Shown here: positions 17,945-26,940 of the stretch, one piece after another
How positions within the stretch are numbered: the stretch's first letter is position 1
How the letters are laid out: each line of letters starts with the position of its first letter
NCBI GenBank assembly: GCA_025457665.1
Contig: JALOTY010000002.1
Coordinates: 62,001-126,000, forward strand
Direction of reading: 5' to 3'
DNA length: 64,000 nt
Source of the DNA: Akkermansiaceae bacterium
GTDB taxonomy: Bacteria; Verrucomicrobiota; Verrucomicrobiia; Verrucomicrobiales; Akkermansiaceae
Notes under the pieces: generated by a model
What the model saw: the letters and a program-made list of their open reading frames with translations, nothing else
Database searches by the model: none
What the model was told of the DNA's origin: nothing
Translations under genes and position numbers: made by a program

Positions 17945-18694
17945 ATGTATGGTTTAGTGCTTTTTCTAACATGGCGGGACAAGGCTCGCAAAGAGCTTTG
18001 GTTCCCAGTGGGACGCCTGGACTCGGATCGCGACCGGAAGGACTACCGTTTCCGCTACACGGGCGGCGCGGATATGGCGCGCAAGCAGGCTGGGTTTCCC
18101 GCCTTGATGGATTTTCCCGATCTTCATCGGGATTACCACTCCAAGGAGTTGTTTCCGATGTTCAAGAACCGGGTGCTAATGCCGGGACGACCGGATTTCG
18201 CGGATTACATCGCCCGCCTTGGCCTTGCCGGAGAGACGGACCCCATTGAAATGCTGGCAATCGATGGCGGATTCAGGGCCACCGACAGTTTTGAGGTCTT
18301 TCCCAAAATCGAGACCCGTGAGGACGGCACGTTCCGTTGCCGTTTTTTCCTGCACGGATGGCGGCATGTCAGCCCGGAGGCCCAGCAGCGGCTCGACAGG
18401 CTGGTCGCGGGCGAGCCGCTCTATCTTGCCGTCGAGCTGACGAATCCCGCCACCCGCACGGCCATCCAGATCCAGACCCGGGACTATCACATGATCGGCT
18501 GGGCACCGCGCTACCTATTGAACGACCTGATGGTGGCGATGGCTCGCACGCCCGGCGTCTATTCGGCATTCGTGGTGCGGGTGAACCCGGTCCCGGCACC
18601 CTCCAAACAACGGGTGCTGATCGAGTTGAACGGACATATTCCCGTAGGCTACGAGCCCATGTCCTGCCGGGAGTTCGAGCCGCTCGTGAAGTGA
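17945..18694 (+). CDS. HIRAN-domain-type protein
   Basis: A 249-residue protein starting MYGLVLFLTWRDKARKELWF. The first half resembles a group of proteins with a WFPVGRLxxxxxxYRFRYTxGA opening and a LFPMFKNRVLMPGRPDFADY segment. The second half (about 110-220) has the HIRAN pattern: FFLHGWRHVSPEAQQRLDRL, PLYLAVELTNPATRTAIQI and HMIGWAPRYLLNDLM. HIRAN domains bind DNA ends or stalled forks and occur in SNF2 proteins and alone. Notably a SNF2 remnant lies just downstream on the other strand. A longer reading frame opens at 17525, but it crosses the DUF1778 gene. Divergent from the antitoxin gene. Confidence 0.65.
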   Translation: MYGLVLFLTWRDKARKELWFPVGRLDSDRDRKDYRFRYTGGADMARKQAGFPALMDFPDLHRDYHSKELFPMFKNRVLMPGRPDFADYIARLGLAGETDPIEMLAIDGGFRATDSFEVFPKIETREDGTFRCRFFLHGWRHVSPEAQQRLDRLVAGEPLYLAVELTNPATRTAIQIQTRDYHMIGWAPRYLLNDLMVAMARTPGVYSAFVVRVNPVPAPSKQRVLIELNGHIPVGYEPMSCREFEPLVK

Positions 18695-18747
18695 CAGAAC
18701 AGCGCATTGGAGTTACGCCGCATTGCTTCGAGTTCTCACGAACGCGC

Positions 18748-18966
18748 CTACTCCAACAACGCCCTTACCATCTCCGGGCTGAGTTTTTTGGAAATGTCCG
18801 CATCCGCGAGCAGGCCGGCGGCGAGTTGGGCTTTTTGTTGCTGCATCTGGTGGTTGGGTTGCTCGACGGTGACCTGGCAGAGGAGTTTGTGGACGAAGAC
18901 GGGGTTCGTCCTGGCCGATCCGGTAGGCGCGGTCGGTGGAGTGGGCTTCGCGGAGGAGGTGACCGG
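18748..18966 (-). pseudogene. SNF2 family helicase, C-terminal remnant with a frameshift
   Basis: On the minus strand a frame reads EAHSTDRAYRIGQDEP, the canonical SNF2 motif VI (TDRAxRIGQ). It breaks at a GGGG run (18901-18904). Removing one G restores VFVHKLLCQVTVEQ followed by QKAQLAAGLLADADISKKLS and PEMVRALLE with a stop at 18748, exactly the normal end of bacterial SNF2 helicases. The upstream 1000 or more codons of such a helicase are missing, so only the last 70 residues survive. The remaining bases of the 513-base gap 18695-19207 show no other gene. Confidence 0.7.
18768..18807 (-). repeat. Right copy of the 40-bp imperfect direct repeat
   Basis: This segment lies inside the SNF2 remnant and matches 14413-14452 at 35 of 40 positions in the same orientation. 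Together the copies bracket the accessory genes between 14.45 and 18.77 kb. They may be att-like duplications or two independent relics of SNF2 genes. Confidence 0.55.
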
Positions 18967-19207
18967 TCTGTCTGAGGGGCGAAATCGGTGTTTCGGATCG
19001 AGACTTGGGGCGGGGGTGGCCCACGGCGAGGTGGAGCGGGGCGAGGGGCGGTCTGATGGAGGATGTGTCGTGAAGCGTCATCATTTCGCCCTATTCCCAT
19101 CAAACCTCTTCTGCATCCCGCAAACGAGGGAGGATGGAGGAAACGAACTTCGTGTTTCGTTTGAAAGAAGGCCGAGGGGTGGCAACGTTGGAGGGTGGCT
19201 GCAATCC

Positions 19208-22200
19208 ATGAACGTCCTTTTCCGCTATTCTGCCCTGCTTCCCGTCCTGTTCCTTGCGGTTTCCTGCAAGCCCGGGAGCGAGGAGGAGTCCACTTCGCGG
19301 GAAACGCCTACGGCGGAATCGACCGTTCCGGTGTCGGTCGAGAAGCTGTCGTTCAACACCCACATCCAGCCCATCCTTTCGGAATACTGCTACCACTGCC
19401 ACGGTCCGGATTCGGGGACTCGGGCACCGAAGGACTCGCCGCTCAGGCTCGACCTTGAGGAATTCGCCTTCGAGCCGCGGGAAAACGGTCAGCCGGTGAT
19501 CATCAAGGGTGACCCGGCAGCTTCCCTGATGGTGAAATTGATGCGGACCCAGGATCCGGACCGGATCATGCCGCCGCCGGAGTCGCACAAGAAACTGAGC
19601 GAGGAGAAGATCGCCCTGCTGGAACGCTGGATCGCCGAAGGGGCGGAATACGAAGAGCACTGGGCCTTCATTCCGCCACAGCGTCCGACCCCACCTGAAG
19701 CGGCGAAACCGGAAATGGTGCGCAACCCGGTGGATGCCTTCGTGCAGGAAAAACTTGCGGAAAAAGGCCTTCAGCCACAGCCACAGGATGATCCGCGATC
19801 CCTGATTCGGCGGGCGGCGCTCGATCTCACCGGGCTGCTGCCGGATCCGGCGGATGTCGAGGCTTTCGTGACATCACCCACGGATGAGGCATACCGCGCT
19901 TATCTCGACAAACTTTTCGCCAGCCCCGCCTACGCCGAGCATCGGGCGCGTTACTGGCTGGATTACTCGCGCTATGCCGACACGCACGGGCTGCACTTCG
20001 ACAACATGCGCGCGATCTGGCCTTACCGCGACTACGTCATCCGCTCCTTCGCCGCGCACAAGCCGTATGACCAATTCGTGCGCGAGCAGCTTGCGGGCGA
20101 CATGATCCCCGCCTCGGGGGCCGATACCTGGATCGCCACTGGCTATATTCGCTGCAATGTGACCACCAATGAAGGCGGCACCATCCCGGAGGAAATCCAC
20201 GTGGCCAATACGCGCGATCGGGCGGAAGCCTTCGGCGCTGCCTTCCTCGGGCTCACCGTGGGATGTGCCTCGTGCCACGACCACAAGTTCGATCCGGTTT
20301 CGCAGAAAGACTTCTTTTCGCTCGCCGCCTTCTTCAACAATACCTCCGAAAAACCCTGGGATGAAAACCGCGCCGAAACCGGTCCGGTGCTGCGGATTCC
20401 TCCCGAGGATCGTCGTGCGGATTTCGACGCGGCGATCAAGGAACGTTCGGAAGTGGCGATGAAATACGATGAATATCGTAGAGACGCTGCGGAGCGGTTC
20501 AAGGCTGCGGTGGCTTCGGGAAATCGTCCGATGCCAGTGCCTGCCGATGCGCTTGAGCTGCGCCTGCGATTCGATGAAGGCAAGGGCGACAGCCTCCGCA
20601 ATTCCGCGCCAGGAGCGGCGACGGCGGCGTACGAGGCGACGGTGAACCCGCTGATCTGGGGTGAGACGGTGTGGCTGTGGCCATCGGCACGACTCGACAT
20701 CGCTGGCGAGGTCGTCATGCCGGATCAGGGGGATTTCGAGGCCGATCAGGGTTTCAGTGCTGCCTCGTGGATTCACCTGCGGATGAAGACCGGGAATTCG
20801 ACGACGGGCGACGGATCCATCATTTCCCGCATGGGCGGCTCAGCGGATCTCGCCCACCGGGGATGGGATGCCTTCATCGAGGGTGACAAACTCGCTGTGC
20901 ACATCATCCATCAATGGCCCGCCCATGCGATCCGCGTCGAAACCGCAGGCGTTCCGCGTGGCGAGTGGGTGCATCTCGGATTCACCTACGATGGCTCGGG
21001 CAAGGCTTCCGGGGTGAAGCTTTATGTCAATGGCCAGCCGCGCGCCGTCACGGTGACGCATGACACCCTGCAACCGGGGCAGACCGTGAGGAATCCCTAC
21101 CCGCTCCACCTCGGTCGCCGTCACGGCAACCAGGCTTTGCTACGAGAAACATCGTACCAGGATCTGCGGCTCTACCGTCGGGCGCTGGCAGTGGAGGAAT
21201 TCGCGCGTCTGCCCTTCGAAGATCGCGCGGCCGAAGTGCTCGCCGCCCAGCCGGATCCGGCGGCATGGTCGGCAGTGGATCGATTCAACATCCTCGAGCG
21301 CCATTTCCTGCCGAAACTGCCGGAAGCTGCCGCGCTGGAGGGGCAGATGGCGGCGCTGGATGCGACGATTCAGGAACTCGGCAAGGACGGCACGCCGACC
21401 CTGATCGCCACCGAGCGCAAGGCGCTGGGGCATGCGTGGATTCTCGATCGCGGCGTTTACACCGCGCGGCGGGAAATGGTCACGCCCGCGACTCCCCATT
21501 TCCTTCCGGTGGCGGCGCAGGGCGCGAGCCGACGCGATCTGGCGGAGTGGCTTTTCGCCGCGGAGAATCCGCTCTTTGCGAGGGTCACGGTGAACCGCAT
21601 TTGGCAGGAAGTGTTCGGCACCGGGTTGGTGGAAACGACCGATGACTTCGGCATCATGGGCGCGCGCCCGACCCATCCCGAGCTTCTCGATTGGCTGGCC
21701 GTGGAGTTCCGTGAATCCGGGTGGAATCTCCGGCATATCTATCAGCTTTTGCTCGATTCCCATGCCTACCGTCAGGGTCGCGAAGTGACCGAGGCGGCTC
21801 TGGCAGCCGACCCGGCGAACCGTTTCCTCTCCCGTGGTCCGCGGTTCCGCATGGATGCCGAGGTGCTCCGTGACACGGCCTTGCAAGCCTCGGGGCTTTT
21901 GGTGCCGAAGATCGGCGGCCCGCCAGTGAAACCCTATCAGCCGCCCGGGATCTGGGAGGCGGTATCGATGCCGGAATCGAACACGCTGAAATACCAGCAG
22001 GAATCGGGCGAAGCGCTTTACCGTCGATCGCTCTACACCTTCTGGAAACGTTTCGCGCCGCCGCCTTCGCTGGAGACCTTCGATGCCCAGGCGCGTGAGG
22101 TCGTGTGCGTTCGCCGGGCGCGGACCAACACCCCCTTGCAGGCGTTGGTGAGCATGAATGACCCGCAATTTTTCGAAGCCGCGCGGAAGCTCGCCGAGCG

Positions 22201-22471
22201 GGCCATCCGGCATTCCGGGGAAACCGGAGAGCGACTCGATTTCCTCGCCCGCACCCTGCTGTCCCGACCGCTGACGGAAAAGGAACGCGGGATCCTCATG
22301 GCATCCCACGAACGATTTGCCGGGCATTACCAGGCCCATGTCGATGACGCCCGCGCCCTGCTCACCACCGGCGAATCTCCGGCAGACCTGGAAATCGCCC
22401 CGGCGGAAGCCGCCACCTGGGCGATGCTTGCCAACCAATTCCTCAATCTCGACGAAACCCTGACCAAGTGA
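19208..22471 (+). CDS. PSCyt1/DUF1549/DUF1553 lipoprotein with an internal LamG domain
   Basis: A 1087-residue lipoprotein from the ATG at 19208: the signal FRYSALLPVLFLAVSC ends in a lipobox Cys. Next is a planctomycete-type cytochrome c domain with heme motif C-YHC-H (ILSEYCYHCHGPDSG, about residues 57-71). The DUF1549 (PSCyt2) domain contains RYWLDYSRYADTHG and a second haem-like site VGCASCHDHKFDPVSQ. A LamG insertion (about 450-640) has GEWVHLGFTYDG and VKLYVNGQPR. The DUF1553 (PSD1) domain follows (FARVTVNRIWQEVFGTGLVE). Such proteins occur as pairs with DUF1501 proteins, as here, and are associated with complex polysaccharide use; their biochemistry is unsolved. Longer frames starting at 18707 cross the SNF2 remnant. 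Confidence 0.9.
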   Translation: MNVLFRYSALLPVLFLAVSCKPGSEEESTSRETPTAESTVPVSVEKLSFNTHIQPILSEYCYHCHGPDSGTRAPKDSPLRLDLEEFAFEPRENGQPVIIKGDPAASLMVKLMRTQDPDRIMPPPESHKKLSEEKIALLERWIAEGAEYEEHWAFIPPQRPTPPEAAKPEMVRNPVDAFVQEKLAEKGLQPQPQDDPRSLIRRAALDLTGLLPDPADVEAFVTSPTDEAYRAYLDKLFASPAYAEHRARYWLDYSRYADTHGLHFDNMRAIWPYRDYVIRSFAAHKPYDQFVREQLAGDMIPASGADTWIATGYIRCNVTTNEGGTIPEEIHVANTRDRAEAFGAAFLGLTVGCASCHDHKFDPVSQKDFFSLAAFFNNTSEKPWDENRAETGPVLRIPPEDRRADFDAAIKERSEVAMKYDEYRRDAAERFKAAVASGNRPMPVPADALELRLRFDEGKGDSLRNSAPGAATAAYEATVNPLIWGETVWLWPSARLDIAGEVVMPDQGDFEADQGFSAASWIHLRMKTGNSTTGDGSIISRMGGSADLAHRGWDAFIEGDKLAVHIIHQWPAHAIRVETAGVPRGEWVHLGFTYDGSGKASGVKLYVNGQPRAVTVTHDTLQPGQTVRNPYPLHLGRRHGNQALLRETSYQDLRLYRRALAVEEFARLPFEDRAAEVLAAQPDPAAWSAVDRFNILERHFLPKLPEAAALEGQMAALDATIQELGKDGTPTLIATERKALGHAWILDRGVYTARREMVTPATPHFLPVAAQGASRRDLAEWLFAAENPLFARVTVNRIWQEVFGTGLVETTDDFGIMGARPTHPELLDWLAVEFRESGWNLRHIYQLLLDSHAYRQGREVTEAALAADPANRFLSRGPRFRMDAEVLRDTALQASGLLVPKIGGPPVKPYQPPGIWEAVSMPESNTLKYQQESGEALYRRSLYTFWKRFAPPPSLETFDAQAREVVCVRRARTNTPLQALVSMNDPQFFEAARKLAERAIRHSGETGERLDFLARTLLSRPLTEKERGILMASHERFAGHYQAHVDDARALLTTGESPADLEIAPAEAATWAMLANQFLNLDETLTK

Positions 22472-22522
22472 ATCGATGCGGTCTCCGTGCCGCCTGATCC
22501 AAGCTTTAACCCCCGATCTGCC

Positions 22523-24037
22523 ATGCACCATCTTTGTTCCGACCATTGTGGCGAGGGTCCATCCGTCCTCGACCTTCCCGTGCCTGATTCCCTCAAGGCG
22601 GAGTGGGCGACGCTGGCATCGCGCCGGCAATTCCTCACCCGTGCCGGGAAATCCCTGGCCTGGGCGAGTCTGGCATCGCTTGTTGGGCGCGGCAGCACCG
22701 CGCTGGCCGGCGAGGCGGGGCCGGCCTTGCTGCCGCACTATGCGCCCAAGGCGAAACGGGCGATCTACCTATTCATGGCGGGTGCGCCCTCGCAGCTCGA
22801 AACCTGGGATTACAAGCCCGAGCTGGCGAAGCGTTTCGATCAGGACCTGCCGGAATCCGTCCGCGGCGGGCAGGTGCTCACCGGCATGACGGCGTCGCAG
22901 ACGCGTTTTCCCGTGGCGCCATCGATCTTCAATTTCAAACAATACGGTCAGGCCGGCCATTGGGTCAGCGAGCTGCTCCCGCACACCGCCAGGGTGGCCG
23001 ATGAATTTGCCGTGATTCGCTCGCTTCACACTGAGGCGATCAATCACGAACCCGCCATCCTGCTCATCAACTCGGGCAACATGGTTCCCGGGAAACCTTC
23101 CATCGGCTCATGGATTTCCTACGGGCTGGGCTCGATGAATGAGGACCTGCCGACCTTCGTCGTCCTGACCTCGAAGCTTCCTCTCTATCAGAACATCCAG
23201 GCCTTGTCGTCGCGGCTGTGGTCGGCCGGTTTCCTTTCCCCCGAACACGCTGGCGTGGCCCTGCGATCCGGCGGGGATCCGGTGATCCACCTGTCCAATC
23301 CCAAAGGCGTGCCATCGGACATGCGGCGGGCGATGATCGATGGCGTCAACTCCCTCAACCGCGAGCTGCACGACCGCATCGGCGACCCGGAGACCAATGC
23401 CCGGATCGCCCAGTATGAAATGGCCTTCCGCATGCAGACCTCGGTGCCGGACCTCACGGATCTTTCCAACGAGCCGCAGTCGGTCTGGGACCTCTACGGG
23501 CCCAAGGCCAAGGAGCCCGGGACCTACGCCTACAACTGCCTCATGGCCCGCCGCCTGGCCGAGCGCGGCGTGCGTTTCACCCAGATCTTCCATCGCGGCT
23601 GGGATGCCCACAATGACCTGCCCAACCGGATGAAGATCCTCTGCGAGGACATCGATCGGCCCACCGCCGGGCTCATCGCCGACCTCAAACAACGCGGGCT
23701 GCTCGACGACACCCTGGTGGTCTGGGGCGGCGAGTTCGGGCGCACGGTTTACTCTCAGGGCGGGCTGTCGCAGACCAGCTATGGGCGCGACCACCACCCG
23801 CGCTGTTTCTCCATGTGGATGGCCGGTGGCGGCGTGAAAAAGGGCATGGTTTACGGCGAGACCGACGATTACTCCTACAACATCGTCAAGGACCCCATGC
23901 ACATCCGCGACCTCAACGCGACCATCCTCCACCTGTTGGGGGTCGATCACACGCGCCTGAGCTTCAAGTTCCAGGGGCTGGATCAGCGGCTCACCGGAGT
24001 CGAGCCGGCACGCGTGGTGCGGGACATTCTGGCATGA
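22523..24037 (+). CDS. DUF1501 protein, Tat-exported partner of the PSCyt1 lipoprotein
   Basis: A 504-residue protein from [10 protein letters not shown] (start 22523); an upstream ATG at 22487 is in frame but less likely. A Tat-like signal [21 protein letters not shown] is followed by the DUF1501 body, including [40 protein letters not shown] and [18 protein letters not shown]. These are alkaline-phosphatase/sulfatase-like fold elements without a known reaction. The gene starts 51 bases after the DUF1549/DUF1553 gene, the standard pairing in Planctomycetes and Verrucomicrobia, so a joint periplasmic function is likely. Confidence 0.88.
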   Translation: MHHLCSDHCGEGPSVLDLPVPDSLKAEWATLASRRQFLTRAGKSLAWASLASLVGRGSTALAGEAGPALLPHYAPKAKRAIYLFMAGAPSQLETWDYKPELAKRFDQDLPESVRGGQVLTGMTASQTRFPVAPSIFNFKQYGQAGHWVSELLPHTARVADEFAVIRSLHTEAINHEPAILLINSGNMVPGKPSIGSWISYGLGSMNEDLPTFVVLTSKLPLYQNIQALSSRLWSAGFLSPEHAGVALRSGGDPVIHLSNPKGVPSDMRRAMIDGVNSLNRELHDRIGDPETNARIAQYEMAFRMQTSVPDLTDLSNEPQSVWDLYGPKAKEPGTYAYNCLMARRLAERGVRFTQIFHRGWDAHNDLPNRMKILCEDIDRPTAGLIADLKQRGLLDDTLVVWGGEFGRTVYSQGGLSQTSYGRDHHPRCFSMWMAGGGVKKGMVYGETDDYSYNIVKDPMHIRDLNATILHLLGVDHTRLSFKFQGLDQRLTGVEPARVVRDILA

Positions 24038-24092
24038 GACCCGCTTTCTGAGGCGGAAAGGGGAATCGCCGGGAAAACTCGTCCGGCCCTAA

Positions 24093-24130
24093 AAAAAGTT
24101 GCCGCCGGGGAGCACCCACTCCCCGACGGC
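24093..24130 (-). terminator. Strong GC hairpin with T-run when read on the minus strand
   Basis: GCCGCCGGGGAG (24101-24112) pairs with CTCCCCGACGGC (24119-24130) with one mismatch and a 6-base loop. On the minus strand the stem is followed by AACTTTTTTT, a textbook intrinsic terminator. No minus-strand gene lies directly upstream, so it could block antisense transcription. Its plus-strand reading could also be a structured leader. Confidence 0.5.
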
Positions 24131-24134
24131 TGGG

Positions 24135-24177
24135 AGTTGTCTGCCCGTCAGCCGGGGGGCTGCCGAAACGGACAACT
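24135..24177 (+). other. Second stem-loop before rsmA
   Basis: AGTTGTC (24135-24141) pairs with GACAACT (24171-24177), with inner pairs CCGT/ACGG and AGCC/GGCT. GGGAGT (24132-24137) can alternatively pair with ACTCCC (24118-24123) of the previous hairpin. The two folds are therefore mutually exclusive. No T-run follows, so it is not a plus-strand terminator. It lies about 150 bases before the likely rsmA start. Confidence 0.35.
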
Positions 24178-24327
24178 GCTGTTCACCCTTACATGAAAAC
24201 TGCACTTGCGCGCGGCTTTCAGAGGGGTGTGACAGGGCCTGGGGGAAAACGTTCAAAAGAATCCGGAAACTTTTTCCCGGGCGACGCCGGGCTTGCTCCC
24301 GCTCCCGTGTCAGAGTGGACTGCCCCC

Positions 24328-25662
24328 GTGACCGGGAAAGAAATCCGTGACGCTCTGGACCTCGCCGGGGTGCGGCCGAACCGACAGTTGGGCCAGAACT
24401 TCCTCATCGATGCGAATGTGGCGCGGTGGATCGTCGATCAATTGCTTCCCGAGCCGGAGGATACCGTGGTCGAGGTCGGCCCGGGTACCGGTGCCTTGAC
24501 CGAGTGGCTGGTCGGTCGGGTCCGGCGGCTGGTGCTGGTGGAGTTCGATTCCCGGCTCGCCGCCGCGCTGGCCGAGCGCTTTCGGGATCGGCCGGAAATC
24601 GAGGTCCATCACGCCGATGGGGCCCGTTTCGACCCCCGGGTCTTGTGGAAACACCGCCCCGTCAAATTTCTCGGCAATCTGCCCTACTCTTCAGGCGGGG
24701 CGATTTTGCGAAATTTCCTGAGTCGTCCGCATCCGTTCTGCCGGGCGGTGATCATGCTGCAGAAGGAGGTCATCGACCGCCTCGAAGCCCAGCCGCGAAC
24801 CAAGGATTACGGCGTCCTGACCTTGCGCATCCGCAGCGGGTGGAAAGTGCGGACCGCCAAAGTCGTGCCGCCGGAGGCCTTTCACCCAAGACCGCAGATC
24901 GATTCCTCGGTCGCCGTGCTCGAGCCGCTTGCGGGAGAGTTGGGGGCTTTTGATGATCGGCGTTTTGACGAGCTGATCCGTCGCGGGTTTTCCCAGCGCC
25001 GCAAACAAGTCCGCAAGCATCTGCCGGAAAGCCCGGCATGGGATGAGGTCGCTGCCGCCCTGGGACTTTCTCCGCAGGCAAGGGCGGAGGAGCTTTCGCT
25101 GGAAGATTGGGTGGCGGTCACCCGCGCCTACGATGACCATCCGCTCAAAGACGTGCCGCAGAAGGATGGCGAGATCTTCGATGTGGTGAATGAGGCCGAT
25201 GAAGTCATTGCTCAAGCCACCCGGGCGGAAGTCCACGCGCGTGGCTTGCTGCATCGGGCGGTGCACCTTTTTGTCATCAACGGTCGGGGCGAATTGCTGC
25301 TGCAAAAACGATCGCTGCTGAAGGACAATCATCCGGGTGTCTGGGATTCCAGTGTGGCCGGTCATCTCGATGCCGGCGAAGCCTATCCCGCCGCCGCGCA
25401 GCGGGAACTCGATGAGGAAATGGGAATTACCGGCGTGGAACCGATCGAGGTCGGCCGCATCGCCCCTTGTGAGGAGACCGGCTGGGAGCACGTGGTCCTC
25501 TATCAGGTCCGCTGGGAGGGCACGCCGCGTTTCCCCTGTGCTGAAATCGATGCCGTCCTGTGGCTGTCCCCCGATGAAGTGGACGCCTGGGTCCGAAATC
25601 GGCCGGAGGATTTCGCAAGTGGTTTCGTGGTTTGCTGGGAACTTGCCCGGGGAAGACGTTAG
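24328..25662 (+). CDS. rsmA: RsmA (KsgA) 16S rRNA dimethyladenosine transferase fused to a NUDIX hydrolase
   Basis: Two domains in one frame. The first (about 1-265) is RsmA: QLGQNFLIDANVARW, SAM motif I VVEVGPGTGALT, motif IV NLPYSSGGA and the C-terminal FSQRRKQVRKHLP. It dimethylates A1518/A1519 of 16S rRNA. The second (about 280-444) is a NUDIX domain with a perfect box G-x5-E-x7-REL-x-EE-x-G-I (GHLDAGEAYPAAAQRELDEE followed by MGI), preceded by HRAVHLFVINGRGELLLQKR as in Idi/YfcD-type hydrolases. I choose the GTG at 24328 because RsmA proteins start about 20 residues before QNFL. An ATG at 24193 would add a 45-residue tail lacking family character. Total length far exceeds the usual 260-290 residues of RsmA. 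Confidence 0.88.
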   Translation: MTGKEIRDALDLAGVRPNRQLGQNFLIDANVARWIVDQLLPEPEDTVVEVGPGTGALTEWLVGRVRRLVLVEFDSRLAAALAERFRDRPEIEVHHADGARFDPRVLWKHRPVKFLGNLPYSSGGAILRNFLSRPHPFCRAVIMLQKEVIDRLEAQPRTKDYGVLTLRIRSGWKVRTAKVVPPEAFHPRPQIDSSVAVLEPLAGELGAFDDRRFDELIRRGFSQRRKQVRKHLPESPAWDEVAAALGLSPQARAEELSLEDWVAVTRAYDDHPLKDVPQKDGEIFDVVNEADEVIAQATRAEVHARGLLHRAVHLFVINGRGELLLQKRSLLKDNHPGVWDSSVAGHLDAGEAYPAAAQRELDEEMGITGVEPIEVGRIAPCEETGWEHVVLYQVRWEGTPRFPCAEIDAVLWLSPDEVDAWVRNRPEDFASGFVVCWELARGRR

Positions 25663-25702
25663 AGAGGTTTTCTGCCAGCTACTCCTTGGCATTTTGCCTG
25701 AC

Positions 25703-26785
25703 TCAGGTGGGTTTGGGTGCCACCAACGTTTCTCCGGCCAGGAAATCCGCCGGAAAGACCAAAGGCTCCGATGTCCCGATGGTCAATCGACCTTCAAGCC
25801 AACTGGCCAGCGCCTGGGTCAGTCGTTTCTCGGGGAAGCGGAAGCGGGTCAATTGCGGCAAGAACCAACGCGCGTCGCTTTGGTCGTTCAGCAGAACCAG
25901 CGAAACATCCTCCGGAACCCGCAGCCGCAGCTTTGAGAGCACACAGTAGGCCGCGAGCAACTCATTCCAGTCCATGAAGACCAGCGCGGTAGGCGGATTG
26001 GAAACAAATGCCGACTCGATGATTCGAGCCATCACTCCGGGATCATTGTAGGAGCTTTCCGGGTTGTGATAGGCCGCAACATAGGAATGCCCCGCGGCTT
26101 CCAAAACCTTGCGGGTGACGGCACGCATTGCCTCATGGAAAGATTCTGCCCGGTCGCACAGTGGAATCACGATCTTGCGGTGACCCAAGGCCGTCAATTT
26201 GAGCAGCACGATCTCAAGAAGATTCGATGATTTCACACCGACGATCGGCACGGGAAACCCATCCGTCGTCCCGCCGAGGAAGATCATCTGCAACTTGCGG
26301 CGAATGGCCCATTCCGCCAGGCTGGGTCGCCCGTAGAGCGCGATGATCCAGGTGTTCTCATCGGCAGCAATGACCCTGTCCCAGGATCCTCGGGCTTTTT
26401 TGGCATGGCGGTAGTCAAGAATCTGCACCTCCACCTGCCAGCCCTTGTCGAGCATGCGGTGCCGGATCGCATCGAGGATCTTCCGCGATGTCTCGATGGT
26501 CAGGGAAGGCAGCTCGGGAGTCAGGATCAAAAGTTTTCGTTTCGGTCCGACCTTGCGGTGGCCCGCTTTGGCAACGCGATAGGCCTGGCGCTCTCCGGGT
26601 TTGGAAATCCAGCCTTCCGCAAGAAGCAGACTCAGCGCCGCCCCCATGGTGGGTGGGCTGACCCCGAGGTGTTTCGCCAAGATGCGACTTCCCGGAAGTC
26701 GATCCTGCCACTCGCCACTCAGGATTTCCGATCGCAGTGCATCCGCAGCAAGCTCGGCCGCACTTTTCCGAAGAATCGATTTCAT
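25703..26785 (-). CDS. GntR-type HTH plus LacI-like ligand-binding regulator
   Basis: A 360-residue regulator from MKSILRKSAAELAADALRSE. Residues 1-75 are a GntR-like winged helix (LPGSRILAKHLGVSPPTMGA, then LLLAEGWISK). Residues about 85-355 form a periplasmic-binding-protein-like sugar domain of the LacI family (TWIIALYGRPSLAEWAIRRK, TALGHRKIVIPLCD, PTALVFMDWNELLAAYCV, EDVSLVLLND). This hybrid is abundant in Verrucomicrobia. An ATG at 26836 would extend the N-terminus. It is divergent from the beta-strand repeat protein gene at 26941 across 155 bases, which it may control. The ligand is probably a sugar, by inference. Confidence 0.82.
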   Translation of the reverse strand: MKSILRKSAAELAADALRSEILSGEWQDRLPGSRILAKHLGVSPPTMGAALSLLLAEGWISKPGERQAYRVAKAGHRKVGPKRKLLILTPELPSLTIETSRKILDAIRHRMLDKGWQVEVQILDYRHAKKARGSWDRVIAADENTWIIALYGRPSLAEWAIRRKLQMIFLGGTTDGFPVPIVGVKSSNLLEIVLLKLTALGHRKIVIPLCDRAESFHEAMRAVTRKVLEAAGHSYVAAYHNPESSYNDPGVMARIIESAFVSNPPTALVFMDWNELLAAYCVLSKLRLRVPEDVSLVLLNDQSDARWFLPQLTRFRFPEKRLTQALASWLEGRLTIGTSEPLVFPADFLAGETLVAPKPT

Positions 26786-26940
26786 GCCAGATGACGCCAA
26801 CCATGACGCCCCTGAATCCTTGTAGGAAATCCTCATCTGCTCAAGAAGTTTGGGCAGAAAAATTCTTTTCCATCGCTTGAACCCTCCGTTTCAGAGGGCC
26901 ATTCCTAAGTATCCTAATCCAACTTGAGCTTCGCCGTTTC

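Noticed and set aside
18707..19207. Extended N-terminus of the PSCyt1 lipoprotein frame
   Set aside because: The extension reads through the SNF2 remnant and precedes a clear lipoprotein signal at 19208.
24193..24327. ATG at 24193 as rsmA start
   Set aside because: The 45 residues have no RsmA character and there is no ribosome-binding site; the GTG at 24328 fits family length better.
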